Below, piece after piece: positions 35,561 to 43,751 of a stretch of 64,000 nucleotides of DNA; the first letter of the stretch is position 1; each line of letters starts with the position of its first letter. A program made the position numbers and the translations under genes. Under the pieces are notes generated by a model that saw only the letters and a program-made list of their open reading frames with translations, made no database searches and was not told the origin of the DNA. The stretch covers positions 5,146,001 through 5,210,000 of the forward strand of contig NZ_CP108081.1 in NCBI RefSeq assembly GCF_036182465.1, in the 5' to 3' direction. The DNA is from Streptomyces sp. NBC_00258. Lineage in GTDB: Bacteria; Actinomycetota; Actinomycetes; Streptomycetales; Streptomycetaceae.

Positions 35561-36210
35561 ACGGTGCTGGCGAGGGAGAGCTTCACGGCGAAGCCGAGGA
35601 AGAGGGCGCCGGCCGCGGAGGTGGCACCGGCGGAGAGCCGCCTGCGCCGACGGAAGGCCGCCGCCAGCTTCGTACCGCCGAATATCAGCGCGCTGAGGTA
35701 GAGGACGCTCGCCAGCTGGGCGAAGGCGCCGAGCACCACGAAGGACAGGGCGGGGTAGGCGTACGCCGGGTCGACGAACTGCACGAAGAAGGCGACGAAG
35801 AACAGGATCGCCTTCGGGTTGAACAGGCTGATGACGAGTGCCCGCCGGAAGGGCCGCTCCTCGGCGGCCGGGGCGGCGGCCTCCTGCGACTCGGTCCGCT
35901 CCTTCCGGGTCCGCCACATGCCCCACGCGGCCCGCAGCATGCCGACCGCCAGCCAGGTCAGATATCCGGCGCCCGCGTACTTCACGATCCCGAACAGCAG
36001 TGCGTTGGCCTGCAGCAGCGACGCGACTCCGGCCGCCGACAGCGTCATCAGCACGGCGTCCCCGCACCAGACGCCCGCGGCGGCCCGGTATCCGGTCCTG
36101 ATGCCCCGCCGCGCGGCGACGGACAGCACATAGAGGGAGTTGGGCCCGGGCAGCAGGACGATCAGCACGAGGCCCGCGAGGTACGTGGGGAGGTCGATTA
36201 CGCCAAGCAT
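35557..36210 (-). CDS. LysE/LeuE-family amino acid exporter
   Basis: 217 residues with six hydrophobic helices. The family start YLAGLVLIVLLPGPNSLYVLSVAARRGIRTGYRAAAGVWCGDAVLM matches RhtB/LeuE carriers, and the middle has RRALVISLFNPKAILFFVAFF. These export leucine, homoserine, lysine or related compounds. The ATG lacks a Shine-Dalgarno; GACACT ends 6 nt upstream. The stop codon overlaps that of the monooxygenase gene by 4 bp (35557-35560). Confidence 0.88.
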   Translation of the reverse strand: MLGVIDLPTYLAGLVLIVLLPGPNSLYVLSVAARRGIRTGYRAAAGVWCGDAVLMTLSAAGVASLLQANALLFGIVKYAGAGYLTWLAVGMLRAAWGMWRTRKERTESQEAAAPAAEERPFRRALVISLFNPKAILFFVAFFVQFVDPAYAYPALSFVVLGAFAQLASVLYLSALIFGGTKLAAAFRRRRRLSAGATSAAGALFLGFAVKLSLASTV

Positions 36211-36344
36211 GGTCGGAGTGTCGCACGCGGGTACGACACTCCGCCCCGGGGTTTCACCTTGCGGGACGGCCGTCGTGCGCGCCGCGCGAACCGCCCCGCC
36301 GAGACGCCGTGAACGGTGTCCGGGAGCGGTGTCCGGCAGCGGTG

Positions 36345-37925
36345 TCAGAACGCGTCGCTCGGCACGTAGGTCCCCCACACCTCGCGCAGGGCGTTGCACA
36401 CCTCGCCGACCGTCGCCCGGGCCCGCAGCGCGTCCTTCATCGGATACAGGACGTTGTCCTGGCCCTCGGCGGCCTTCTTCAGGGCGGCCAGGGCCGCGTC
36501 CACCGCCGGCTGATCACGCTCGGCACGCAGCCTGGCCAGCCGTTCGGCCTGCTGGGCCTCGATCGCCGGATCCACCCGCAACGGCTCGTACGGCTCCTCG
36601 ACGTCGAGCTGGTACCGGTTGACACCGACCACGACCCGCTCACCCGAATCGGTCTCCTGGGCGATCCGATACGCGTTGCGCTCGATCTCCCCCTTCTGGA
36701 AACCCTGCTCGATGGCCTCGACCGCACCCCCCAGCTCCTCGACCCGGCCCATCAGGTCGAGCGCGGCCGCCTCGACGTCGTCGGTCATCCTCTCGATCAC
36801 ATACGAGCCCGCGAACGGATCGACCGTCGCGGTCACGTCCGTCTCATGGGCGAGGACCTGCTGAGTGCGCAACGCCAGACGCGCGCTCTTGTCCGTCGGC
36901 AGCGCGATCGCCTCATCGAAGGAGTTCGTGTGCAGCGACTGGGTACCGCCCAAAACCGCGGCCAGACCCTGCACCGCCACCCTCACCAGGTTCACCTCCG
37001 GCTGCTGCGCCGTCAGCTGCACCCCGGCCGTCTGCGTATGGAAGCGCAGCATCAGCGACTTGGGACTCTGCGCCCCGAACTCCTCACGCATCACCCGCGC
37101 CCAGATCCGGCGCGCCGCCCGGAACTTGGCGACCTCCTCCAGCAGCGTCGTACGGGCCACGAAGAAGAACGACAGCCGGGGCGCGAAATCGTCCACGTCC
37201 ATCCCGGCCGCCACCGCCGTACGCACGTACTCGATACCGTCGGCCAGAGTGAACGCGACCTCCTGCACGGGCGAGGCACCCGCCTCCGCCATGTGGTAAC
37301 CGGAGATCGAGATGGTGTTCCACCGCGGGATCTCGGCCCGGCAGTACCGGAAGATGTCCGCGATCAGCCGCAACGACGGCTTCGGCGGGAAAATGTACGT
37401 ACCGCGCGCGATGTACTCCTTCAGCACATCGTTCTGGACCGTGCCGGTCAGCCGGCCGGCCGGCACACCCTGCTCCTCACCGACCAGCTGGTACATCAAC
37501 AAAAGCAGCGCGGCGGGCGCGTTGATCGTCATCGACGTCGACACCCGGTCCAGCGCAATCCCGTCGAACAGCACCCGCATGTCCTCGACCGAGTCGACCG
37601 CCACCCCCACCTTGCCGACCTCACCCGACGCGATCGGGGCATCCGAGTCATGGCCCATCTGCGTGGGCAGGTCGAAAGCCACCGACAGACCCGCCGTGCC
37701 GTGCGCGATCAGCTGCCGGTAACGGGCATTGGACTCGACGGCCGTACCGAACCCGGCGTACTGCCGCATGGTCCACGGCCGACCGGTGTACATCGACGGA
37801 TAGACACCCCGCGTGAAGGGATACCCACCCGGTTCGCCCAGCCTCTCCCCCGGATCCCAGCCCTCCAGGGCATCCGGCCCGTACACCGGCTCGATGGGCA
37901 GCCCGGACTCCGACTCACGCGCCAT
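36345..37925 (-). CDS. Methylmalonyl-CoA mutase-family catalytic subunit without B12 domain
   Basis: 526 residues. The substrate-binding TIM barrel is complete: TRGVYPSMYTGRPWTMRQYAGFGTA, VAFDLPTQMGHDSD, STSMTINAPAALLLLMY, TGTVQNDVLKEYIARGTYIFPPKPSLR and RFHTQTAGVQLTAQQPEVNLVRVAVQGLAAVLGGTQSLHTNSFDEA. The Tyr of SMY and the Arg of ARGT are those used by methylmalonyl-CoA rather than isobutyryl-CoA mutase, as far as I can tell by eye. The C-terminal cobalamin domain (DxHxxG) is absent, so it must work with a separate small subunit that is not in this window. It rearranges succinyl- and methylmalonyl-CoA, or a related acyl-CoA. Confidence 0.88.
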   Translation of the reverse strand: MARESESGLPIEPVYGPDALEGWDPGERLGEPGGYPFTRGVYPSMYTGRPWTMRQYAGFGTAVESNARYRQLIAHGTAGLSVAFDLPTQMGHDSDAPIASGEVGKVGVAVDSVEDMRVLFDGIALDRVSTSMTINAPAALLLLMYQLVGEEQGVPAGRLTGTVQNDVLKEYIARGTYIFPPKPSLRLIADIFRYCRAEIPRWNTISISGYHMAEAGASPVQEVAFTLADGIEYVRTAVAAGMDVDDFAPRLSFFFVARTTLLEEVAKFRAARRIWARVMREEFGAQSPKSLMLRFHTQTAGVQLTAQQPEVNLVRVAVQGLAAVLGGTQSLHTNSFDEAIALPTDKSARLALRTQQVLAHETDVTATVDPFAGSYVIERMTDDVEAAALDLMGRVEELGGAVEAIEQGFQKGEIERNAYRIAQETDSGERVVVGVNRYQLDVEEPYEPLRVDPAIEAQQAERLARLRAERDQPAVDAALAALKKAAEGQDNVLYPMKDALRARATVGEVCNALREVWGTYVPSDAF

Positions 37926-38060
37926 GATGTCTGCCTCCCACTGGACCGGGACGGGCCTCCGCCCTCAACAATGCCGCGTAGTTCGCAACCGGGCACGCGC
38001 GGGAAACATCTCAGGGGGCACGACGCACCACCGGGGGTCGGTGAGCAACGGGGGGTTCGG

Positions 38061-38936
38061 ATGCGTATACCGGTCATGTGGCGAACAGGCGCGGTGGCGA
38101 CGACGATGGCGGCGCTCGTCGCGGTGAGCGGATGCACCGTCCAGACCGTTGGCACGCCCGCCGAAGGGACGTCCGGCGGACAGACCCCCGCCGGGAAGAC
38201 ACCGGCCGGGAAGACACCGGCCGGTACGTCTCCCACACCCGGCGCTTCCCCGGACGACGCCAAGCCCTCGAAGCCGAAGCCCGCCGCGCCGCCGACGCCC
38301 GCCCCCAGGACCCTGTGGTCGAAGGGCGATCAGGGCAGGGACGTACGGGAACTGCAGGCCCGGCTGCGTCAGGTCCTCTGGCTCTTCGAGGGTCCGACAG
38401 GGACGTACGACGGCTCGACGGTCACCGCGGTGAAGGGCTTCCAGGGCAAGCGGGGCCTGCCGAAGACCGGGAAGACGGACACCGTGACATGGCAGCGGCT
38501 GCTGAAGATGACGCGCGAGCCCGGCAAGTGGGAGCTGTACGCGTCGGGCGGTCAGCCGGCCGCGACGCCCGACCCGCGCTGTATGACGGGCCGGGTGCTG
38601 TGCGTCAGCAAGACGAGCCGCACCCTGCGCTGGATGATCGACGGCCGCACGGTCTCGACGATGGACGTGCGCTTCGGCTCGCAGTACACGCCGACCCGGG
38701 AAGGTGTCTTCAACGTCTACTTCAAGTCGCGCCACCATGTGTCGACGATCTACGACTCACCCATGCCGTACGCGATGTTCTTCAGCGGTGGACAGGCGGT
38801 CCACTACTCCTCGGACTTCGCGGCGACGGGCTACTACGGAGCCTCGCACGGCTGCGTGAACGTACGGGACGAAGGGAAGATCGCGGCGCTGTTCTCCCAG
38901 GTGAGGAACGGCGACAAGGTCGTCGTCTACTGGTGA
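38061..38936 (+). CDS. L,D-transpeptidase lipoprotein with peptidoglycan-binding domain
   Basis: 291 residues. Lipobox VSGC (Cys25) anchors it outside the membrane. A linker with three near-identical TPAGK units is followed by a peptidoglycan-binding domain (about 85-155: KGDQGRDVRELQARLRQV ... GTYDGSTVTAVKGFQ). The YkuD catalytic domain (about 170-291) ends in SHGCVNVRD, with His263 and nucleophile Cys265. It should make 3-3 or lipoprotein-type crosslinks in the wall. A G6 run serves as Shine-Dalgarno. It is followed by a strong hairpin. Confidence 0.92.
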   Translation: MRIPVMWRTGAVATTMAALVAVSGCTVQTVGTPAEGTSGGQTPAGKTPAGKTPAGTSPTPGASPDDAKPSKPKPAAPPTPAPRTLWSKGDQGRDVRELQARLRQVLWLFEGPTGTYDGSTVTAVKGFQGKRGLPKTGKTDTVTWQRLLKMTREPGKWELYASGGQPAATPDPRCMTGRVLCVSKTSRTLRWMIDGRTVSTMDVRFGSQYTPTREGVFNVYFKSRHHVSTIYDSPMPYAMFFSGGQAVHYSSDFAATGYYGASHGCVNVRDEGKIAALFSQVRNGDKVVVYW

Positions 38937-38962
38937 GGAACCCGCGGCGGGAAGAGTGCGTG

Positions 38963-39001
38963 GGCGCGGGCGGGACCGGGGGAACGTGTCCCGCCCGCGC
39001 C
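38963..39001 (+). terminator. Terminator of the L,D-transpeptidase gene
   Basis: A perfect 14-bp stem (GGCGCGGGCGGGAC and complement) with an 11-nt loop, 27 bp past the stop. The adjacent 39002-39155 contains nothing else that I recognise. Confidence 0.85.
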
Positions 39002-39155
39002 ACTGTGCACTGAGCCGTGGGTACGGGGGGAACCCCGGCTCGTGCGACAGCCGATGACCAGTCGGCTCGCTTACTACTGCGTCAGGGCGGCTGAAAACGT
39101 CACACCCGGGCTATGGCAGCCGGGCAGTGGTGGGAAACCGCAGGTCGGGCGGCGG

Positions 39156-40523
39156 TCAGGAGGGTGACGAGAGCGCGGGGAGCGCCCGCGGGCTACGCGG
39201 GGCGGACTCCCTGGGATCCGCGGACCGGGGCTCGGGTCCCGCGGACCGGCCCTGGGCGGAGAGCGGGGAGGGGACGGCGGCCATGGGCCGAGTCGGGGTA
39301 CCGGCATCGGGGGCGAGTGCCCGCGTCGATGCCTGAACGGGCGCCTTGGCCGGCGCCTCTGTGGGTGTCTTGGCCGGTGCCTGAAGCAGCGTCCGTACGG
39401 GGGTCGGAGTCCGCGTCGCCGAGGGCCGGACGGGGGCGAAGGCCGTGGGTTCGGCCGAGCCGGCGGCGAGGCTGACCGTGCCGCTGCCGCCCCGGAACAC
39501 GCCCGCGCCTATGTGCGAGCCCTCGCCGTCCCCGTCGCCGTCGTCGTCGTTGTCCCTGCCGTCCCTGCCCTCGCGGTCGTTGTTCCAGCCCGAGCCGCCC
39601 CGGCCCGACTCACCCCTGCCCGACCCGTAGCCGCGCCGGCCGTCACCGGAGTCGCGGTCGTCCCAGTTCTTCAGGACGCCCTCGCAGTACTTCTTCACCT
39701 GCTCGGCGCCGCTCGCCGCGTCCTCCAGGCCGCGTCTGCGCTCCGAGTCGAGGTTCCTGCCGTCGCGGAAGTCGCGGCAGGCCGAGGCGAGCCAGCGCCA
39801 CCCCCGGCCGGGCCGCCCCTCACGCCGGTCGTCGCCGGGATCGGGCCGTACGCCCGGGTCCGTACCGCCGCGCGCCTCTCCGGGCGGGACCGGACCCTTG
39901 CCGGTCGGGCCGCCCGCGCTGCCGTCGGGCCGCGGCTCGTCGGCCCCGCCGCCCGGCTTCTTCTCGGGGGACGGCGAGACGAGTGGGCGGTCCGGGGTGA
40001 CGTCGACCGTCGCGGACGAGCCGGGTTCCGGTTCCTCTCCGCCGAACTGCAGGACACCGGAGGTCGCTGCCATGGCGGCCCCGCCGATCATCCCCGCGGC
40101 CAGCGCGGCGGCGAGTCCGTATCGCACCGGGCGGCCCCAGCGGGAGGGGACGCGCCGATGCGCGGCGGGGCGGCCGAGGTGGATCAGGCCCGCGTCGGAG
40201 GAGATCTGGGAAGCAGCGGAGGAAGCGGCGGAGGCCGAGGCCGCCGAGCGGGTACGTGTGCGCGGACCGAGGCTCGCCTGTTCGCCGTTCTTGCCGGTGC
40301 GTGCTTTGCGGAAGGCGGCCAACGCGGCGGCCTCACCGGGCAGTTCGGAGTCGGCAGGCGTGGCGTCGGCGGTCTGCATGCCCAGGGCATCGAGGGCGTC
40401 GAGCGCCTCGGTGAGCCGATCGGCCTGGTCGCGGTTGTCGGCGTCGACGGAGTCCAACGGCTCGCCGCGCAGCAGCCGCTCCGCCATATCGCGGTCCAGC
40501 CACCTGTACTGCTCGTCGGCCAT
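39156..40523 (-). CDS. Membrane anti-sigma-like protein with two-Cys extracellular module (pair 1)
   Basis: 455 residues; the ATG overlaps the stop of the ECF sigma gene (ATGTGATGG), hence coupled translation. Residues 1-130 are cytoplasmic and helical (QYRWLDRDMAERLLRGEPL ... EAAALAAFRKAR), without the His-x3-Cys-x2-Cys zinc motif of ZAS anti-sigmas. One membrane helix lies at about 134-155. Outside is a Pro/Gly/Asp-rich region with a module at about 245-290 holding Cys249 and Cys280: CRDFRDGRNLDS ... AASGAEQVKKYCEGVL. The tail (about 290-455) is low complexity, first Asp/Gly/Arg, then Ala/Pro/Thr, wall-spanning in look. A sensor that holds the sigma factor is the natural reading. The same module occurs in the product of 41571-42311. 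Confidence 0.75.
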   Translation of the reverse strand: MADEQYRWLDRDMAERLLRGEPLDSVDADNRDQADRLTEALDALDALGMQTADATPADSELPGEAAALAAFRKARTGKNGEQASLGPRTRTRSAASASAASSAASQISSDAGLIHLGRPAAHRRVPSRWGRPVRYGLAAALAAGMIGGAAMAATSGVLQFGGEEPEPGSSATVDVTPDRPLVSPSPEKKPGGGADEPRPDGSAGGPTGKGPVPPGEARGGTDPGVRPDPGDDRREGRPGRGWRWLASACRDFRDGRNLDSERRRGLEDAASGAEQVKKYCEGVLKNWDDRDSGDGRRGYGSGRGESGRGGSGWNNDREGRDGRDNDDDGDGDGEGSHIGAGVFRGGSGTVSLAAGSAEPTAFAPVRPSATRTPTPVRTLLQAPAKTPTEAPAKAPVQASTRALAPDAGTPTRPMAAVPSPLSAQGRSAGPEPRSADPRESAPRSPRALPALSSPS

Positions 40524-41197
40524 CACATGTCCTTCTGCGTCCGCGAACGCGTATGCGTCACACCGGCGGACGTCACCGCGCGGGTACGCGGTTCTGCGTG
40601 TGGGGGTCTTTGTGGGGGTACGGAACTCAGGGATCCGGCCGATTCCGGATCCGCGCCGATCAGCTCCGCGAGCCGCTTCAGACCGCGGTGCGCGGCCGTG
40701 CGGACGGCGCCGGGCCGTTTGCCCAGGGTCTCGGCGGCGGTCTTCGCGTCGAGACCGACGACGACGCGCAGCACGACGGCCTCGGCCTGGTCCTGCGGGA
40801 GCTGGGCTATGAGGGAGAGCGCGCTGCCGGTGGCGAGGGCCTCGATGGCCTCACCGGCGGTGTCGGACTCGGCCGCCCTGCCGGTGAGCTCGGTCTCGTC
40901 GCCGCCTATCGCGGGGCGGCGGCCTCGCATGCGTATGTGGTCGAGGGCGCGGTTGCGGGCGATCCGGGCCGCCCAGCCGCGGAAGCGGTCGGCGTCGCCA
41001 CTGAACCGTTCGAGGTCACGGGCGATCTGCAGCCAGGCCTCGGACGTGACGTCCTCCGCGTCCGGGTCACCGACCAGCGTCCGTACGTACCCCAGGAGCC
41101 GTGGATGCACGGCTCGGTACACAGTCCGGAACGCGGTCTCGTCTCCGTCCTGTGCCGCAAGCACCGCGGCGGTCAGCTCCGCGTCGTCCCCCAGCAC
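40523..41197 (-). CDS. ECF sigma factor (pair 1)
   Basis: 224 residues from a GTG preceded by GAGGGAG. Region 2: FRTVYRAVHPRLLGYVRTLVGDPDAEDVTSEAWLQIARDL and FRGWAARIARNRALDHIRMRGRRP; region 4: LPQDQAEAVVLRVVVGLDAKTAAETLGKRPGAVRTAAHRGLKRLAEL. The last 40 residues after the helix-turn-helix are Pro/Arg/Thr-rich. It is closely similar to the ECF factor at 42351-42968, in particular through the unusual LGKRPGAVRTAAHRGLKRL recognition helix that is the same in both, which implies overlapping promoter specificity. Confidence 0.9.
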   Translation of the reverse strand: MLGDDAELTAAVLAAQDGDETAFRTVYRAVHPRLLGYVRTLVGDPDAEDVTSEAWLQIARDLERFSGDADRFRGWAARIARNRALDHIRMRGRRPAIGGDETELTGRAAESDTAGEAIEALATGSALSLIAQLPQDQAEAVVLRVVVGLDAKTAAETLGKRPGAVRTAAHRGLKRLAELIGADPESAGSLSSVPPQRPPHAEPRTRAVTSAGVTHTRSRTQKDM

Positions 41198-41570
41198 CGC
41201 ACTCCCTCATGCGCCTAAACCGGCGCCGCTCTCGCGGACGTGGTTGCTCACCATCGTGCTTGCTCAATTGATGGTTGCGGTCGTGGATCCTCTGTGGATT
41301 CAGGTCTGCCGCAGTCCGGCGCGAAAGGCACGTTACGGCGTGAAACCGTTCCCCGTCCATGTCCGTACAACATGCAACTATCGCGTTCCGGCGTGGGGTG
41401 TGACACAAAACGCACCTCCGACGCTGAAGCAAGTACGGGCCGCCGCGCGGCCCGTGCCGCGCGACGGCCGGGGCCTCTCCTGTGGGGGGTGGCGGCCCCG
41501 GTCGTTGCCATCGGCATGGTGAGGCTGGGCATTTATACCGCTTTTCACCCTTTTACGGGTCGCTTCTCGG
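41198..41570. other. 373-bp gap between the two sigma/anti-sigma pairs
   Basis: No gene supported. The part next to 41197 must contain the promoter of the first pair; it is comparatively A/T-rich around 41255-41300. Near 41531-41565 a minus-strand ACCC-GTAAAA-GGGT hairpin with neighbouring A/T tracts may end the second pair's transcript. No sequence repeat of the upstream region of the second pair is obvious by eye. Confidence 0.4.
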
Positions 41571-42311
41571 TCAGCCGGCCTGACCCTTCGAGTTCTCCGT
41601 GCTCTCTGCGCTCTTCGCGTTCTTCGTGGCGCCCTTGCCGGGAGTCCTGGACGCCTTGGGCGATTTGCTCGGCCCGCCCTTGTCGGCGTTCCCCTTCTCC
41701 TTCTTCTTCTCCTTCTTCTCAGCCAGCTGCTCGGCGCAGTACGCCTCGACGTTCTCCTCACCGCCCGCGGCTTGTATCAGCCGCTGCCAGGCGGTCGAGT
41801 CGAGGGCCTTGCCGCGCTTCTTGACGGAGTCGTACGCGCGACAGCGGGCCTCGGTGTCCTGGGCGGCCGACGGACGGCCCGCACCACGGTCGGCCTGCGC
41901 GGGCGCGGACGGATTCGGCCCGGCGGTCGCCGAGCCGGTCGGAGCACTGCTCGCGGGCAGGGGCCCGCCCCGCTCGGCGCCCTCGTCCCGCGTTCCGCCG
42001 CCCACCGAGCCGATGGCCGCGACCGCCACCCCGCCGAGCGCCACGCTCGCCACCAACGCGACCAGGGTTGCCCGCACCGGCCGGCCGCCCCGCCGCTCTC
42101 GCTCCGGCCGCCAGTCGTCCCGCCGCCGGTTGCGCCCCGCCGCCCGGTGCGCCCCCTCGTCCCGCGCGGCCCGGAACGCGGCGAGCACCCGCCTCTCGGC
42201 TTCGGCATCGACCGCGTCGCCGCGCACGGCGGCGGCGAGCGACGCGCCGAGGTCGGGCGGGTTCCCGGCAGGGGGGTTCGGGGGGCCGTCGGGGTCGTGC
42301 TGTTCAGCCAT
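41571..42311 (-). CDS. Membrane anti-sigma-like protein with two-Cys extracellular module (pair 2)
   Basis: 246 residues; the ATG follows GAGGGTGG, better spaced than a GTG four codons upstream. A cytoplasmic part (about 1-78) contains EAERRVLAAFRAARDEG, matching EAAALAAFRKART of the first protein. One membrane helix lies at about 80-103 (ATLVALVASVALGGVAVAAI). Outside, a Ser/Pro/Ala linker leads to the module with Cys157 and Cys192: CRAYDSVKKRGKALDS ... AAGGEENVEAYCAEQL. The end is strongly charged (EKKEKKKEKG). It shares the architecture of the 39156-40523 product but with a much shorter outer tail. Confidence 0.74.
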   Translation of the reverse strand: MAEQHDPDGPPNPPAGNPPDLGASLAAAVRGDAVDAEAERRVLAAFRAARDEGAHRAAGRNRRRDDWRPERERRGGRPVRATLVALVASVALGGVAVAAIGSVGGGTRDEGAERGGPLPASSAPTGSATAGPNPSAPAQADRGAGRPSAAQDTEARCRAYDSVKKRGKALDSTAWQRLIQAAGGEENVEAYCAEQLAEKKEKKKEKGNADKGGPSKSPKASRTPGKGATKNAKSAESTENSKGQAG

Positions 42312-42350
42312 GTCCGTATCCACCCTCGCCGGCCAAGGACTGCTTGCCGT

Positions 42351-42968
42351 TCATCTCGACTCCCCCAGCGTGCTGGGCCCGTCATCCGTCACACCCTCCG
42401 CGCCGAGCCGGCTCGCGAGGCGCTTCAGGCCCCGGTGCGCGGCGGTGCGTACCGCGCCGGGGCGTTTGCCGAGGACGCGCGCGGCGGCGGGGCCGTCGAG
42501 GCCGACGACGACTCGCAGCAGTACGGCCTCGGCCTGGTCACGCGGGAGACTCGAGACGAGTTCGAGCGCGTACTCCGTGGAGAGGGACTCCAGGGCCTGG
42601 TCGTGCGTGCTGTGCGGGCCGGGCAGGTCGAGCATGTCGTGTTCCAGCGCGGACGCCCGCGGCCGCACCTTCAGCCGCCGCAGATGGTCGAGGGCCCGGT
42701 GCCGGGCGATGGTCGCGGTCCAGCCTCGGAACCCCGCCCCGTCCCCGCGGAACCGCCCCAGGTCCCGGGCGATCTCCAGCCAGGCGTCCGACGCCACGTC
42801 CTCCGCCTCGTCGCCGACCAGCCCCCGCAGATACCCGAGCAGTCCGGGCTGCACGATCCGGTACGCGACGGCGAAGGCCGCCTCGTCCCCCTCCTGCGCC
42901 CGTTCGACGGCCGTGCCCAGCTCACCGTCGGACGTCCGCCCGCGGTGGGGTTCCCCTCCCTGGCCCAA
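42351..42968 (-). CDS. ECF sigma factor (pair 2)
   Basis: 205 residues from a TTG with GAGGAC as Shine-Dalgarno; no ATG or GTG fits the length set by its paralogue. Region 2: FAVAYRIVQPGLLGYLRGLVGDEAEDVASDAWLEIARDL and FRGWTATIARHRALDHLRRLKVRP; region 4: LPRDQAEAVLLRVVVGLDGPAAARVLGKRPGAVRTAAHRGLKRLASRL. The anti-sigma-like gene follows after 39 bp. Tandem duplication of the whole sigma/anti-sigma unit with 41197-39156 is the simplest explanation. Confidence 0.88.
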   Translation of the reverse strand: MGQGGEPHRGRTSDGELGTAVERAQEGDEAAFAVAYRIVQPGLLGYLRGLVGDEAEDVASDAWLEIARDLGRFRGDGAGFRGWTATIARHRALDHLRRLKVRPRASALEHDMLDLPGPHSTHDQALESLSTEYALELVSSLPRDQAEAVLLRVVVGLDGPAAARVLGKRPGAVRTAAHRGLKRLASRLGAEGVTDDGPSTLGESR

Positions 42969-43073
42969 CAGTGTCCTCGTTCACGCCGAGTTCGTACCGG
43001 ATCCGCACCGCCCGGCGCGGGTCGCCATGCCCGCGCGCCTCCAAGGTCATCAGCGTCGGACGGCACGGAAATG

Positions 43074-43610
43074 TCACAGCCCGTCAGACGGCCCGGCGGG
43101 CCCACGAGCGCCCCCACGACCGGCACCATGGCCGGCCCGATCACCGGCCCCGCCCGTCCCACCCGTCTCAGCGGGCCCGGGCTGTCCGGGCAACCCCGTC
43201 CGCGCCGCCCGCCCGTGCAGTTGCAGATAGAACGTCCGCAGCGACTCCCGCTCCCCCGCCTCGAACCGCTTCACGACCTTGCCCAGCGGATTCCAGAGCC
43301 GCCCGTCCGGCATCCGTACGCCCACCGGCTGGCCGAACAACTCCCGTCGGCCCTCGTCGAATTCGACCCACACCGCACCGGCCCGGCGGACGAGCACCTC
43401 TCCCGCGTACACCCCGAGCCCGAACAGCACGTGCCCCACGGCCGTGCGGTCCCGCCCGCTCTTGCGCAGCCCGTCGACGATGAAGTCGACCACCCGCAGG
43501 CTCGCGACCGAGTAGTCCAGCGGCAGCCGGCTGCGGGCCGTGACGTCCCGTACGAACTCCGCCGCGTGCCGCCGCATCCGCAGGTCGGCCGACAGCCTTG
43601 TCCTTTCCAC
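43074..43610 (-). CDS. Conserved protein of unknown function with Gly-rich C-terminus
   Basis: 178 residues from a GTG. Residues 1-130 look globular: FVRDVTARSRLPLDYSVASLRVVDFIVDGLRKSG, then VLFGLGVYAGEVLVRRAGAVWVEF and PDGRLWNPLGKVVKRFEAGERESLRTFYLQL. The sequence is of a kind annotated as hypothetical in Streptomyces and has no recognisable catalytic motif; it could be cytoplasmic. The last 45 residues are Gly/Pro/Ala-rich and probably disordered. It lies upstream of, and in the same orientation as, the second ECF sigma gene (105 bp), so cotranscription is possible. Confidence 0.7.
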   Translation of the reverse strand: MERTRLSADLRMRRHAAEFVRDVTARSRLPLDYSVASLRVVDFIVDGLRKSGRDRTAVGHVLFGLGVYAGEVLVRRAGAVWVEFDEGRRELFGQPVGVRMPDGRLWNPLGKVVKRFEAGERESLRTFYLQLHGRAARTGLPGQPGPAETGGTGGAGDRAGHGAGRGGARGPAGPSDGL

Positions 43611-43723
43611 CGTTTCCGCCCCCCTGGTTCACACATCTGCGCTCACACGTCCGCACTCACGCATCAGCGGTCGCGCATCCGCCTCTGGCAGACCAAGCGG
43701 GGCGGGCTCCCCGAACATCACAC

Positions 43724-43751
43724 GTCACCACAGTGACAAGGGTCACGTGAC
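43724..43751. promoter_or_regulatory. Four GTSAC half-sites, including a Crp-like site
   Basis: GTCAC-caca-GTGAC-aagg-GTCAC-GTGAC. The segment 43733-43746 (GTGACAAGGGTCAC) fits the Streptomyces Crp-associated motif GTG-N6-GNCAC. It lies about 180 bp upstream of the PGRP-type gene and 115 bp upstream of the minus-strand gene start. Regulator identity is inferred from the motif only. Confidence 0.5.
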
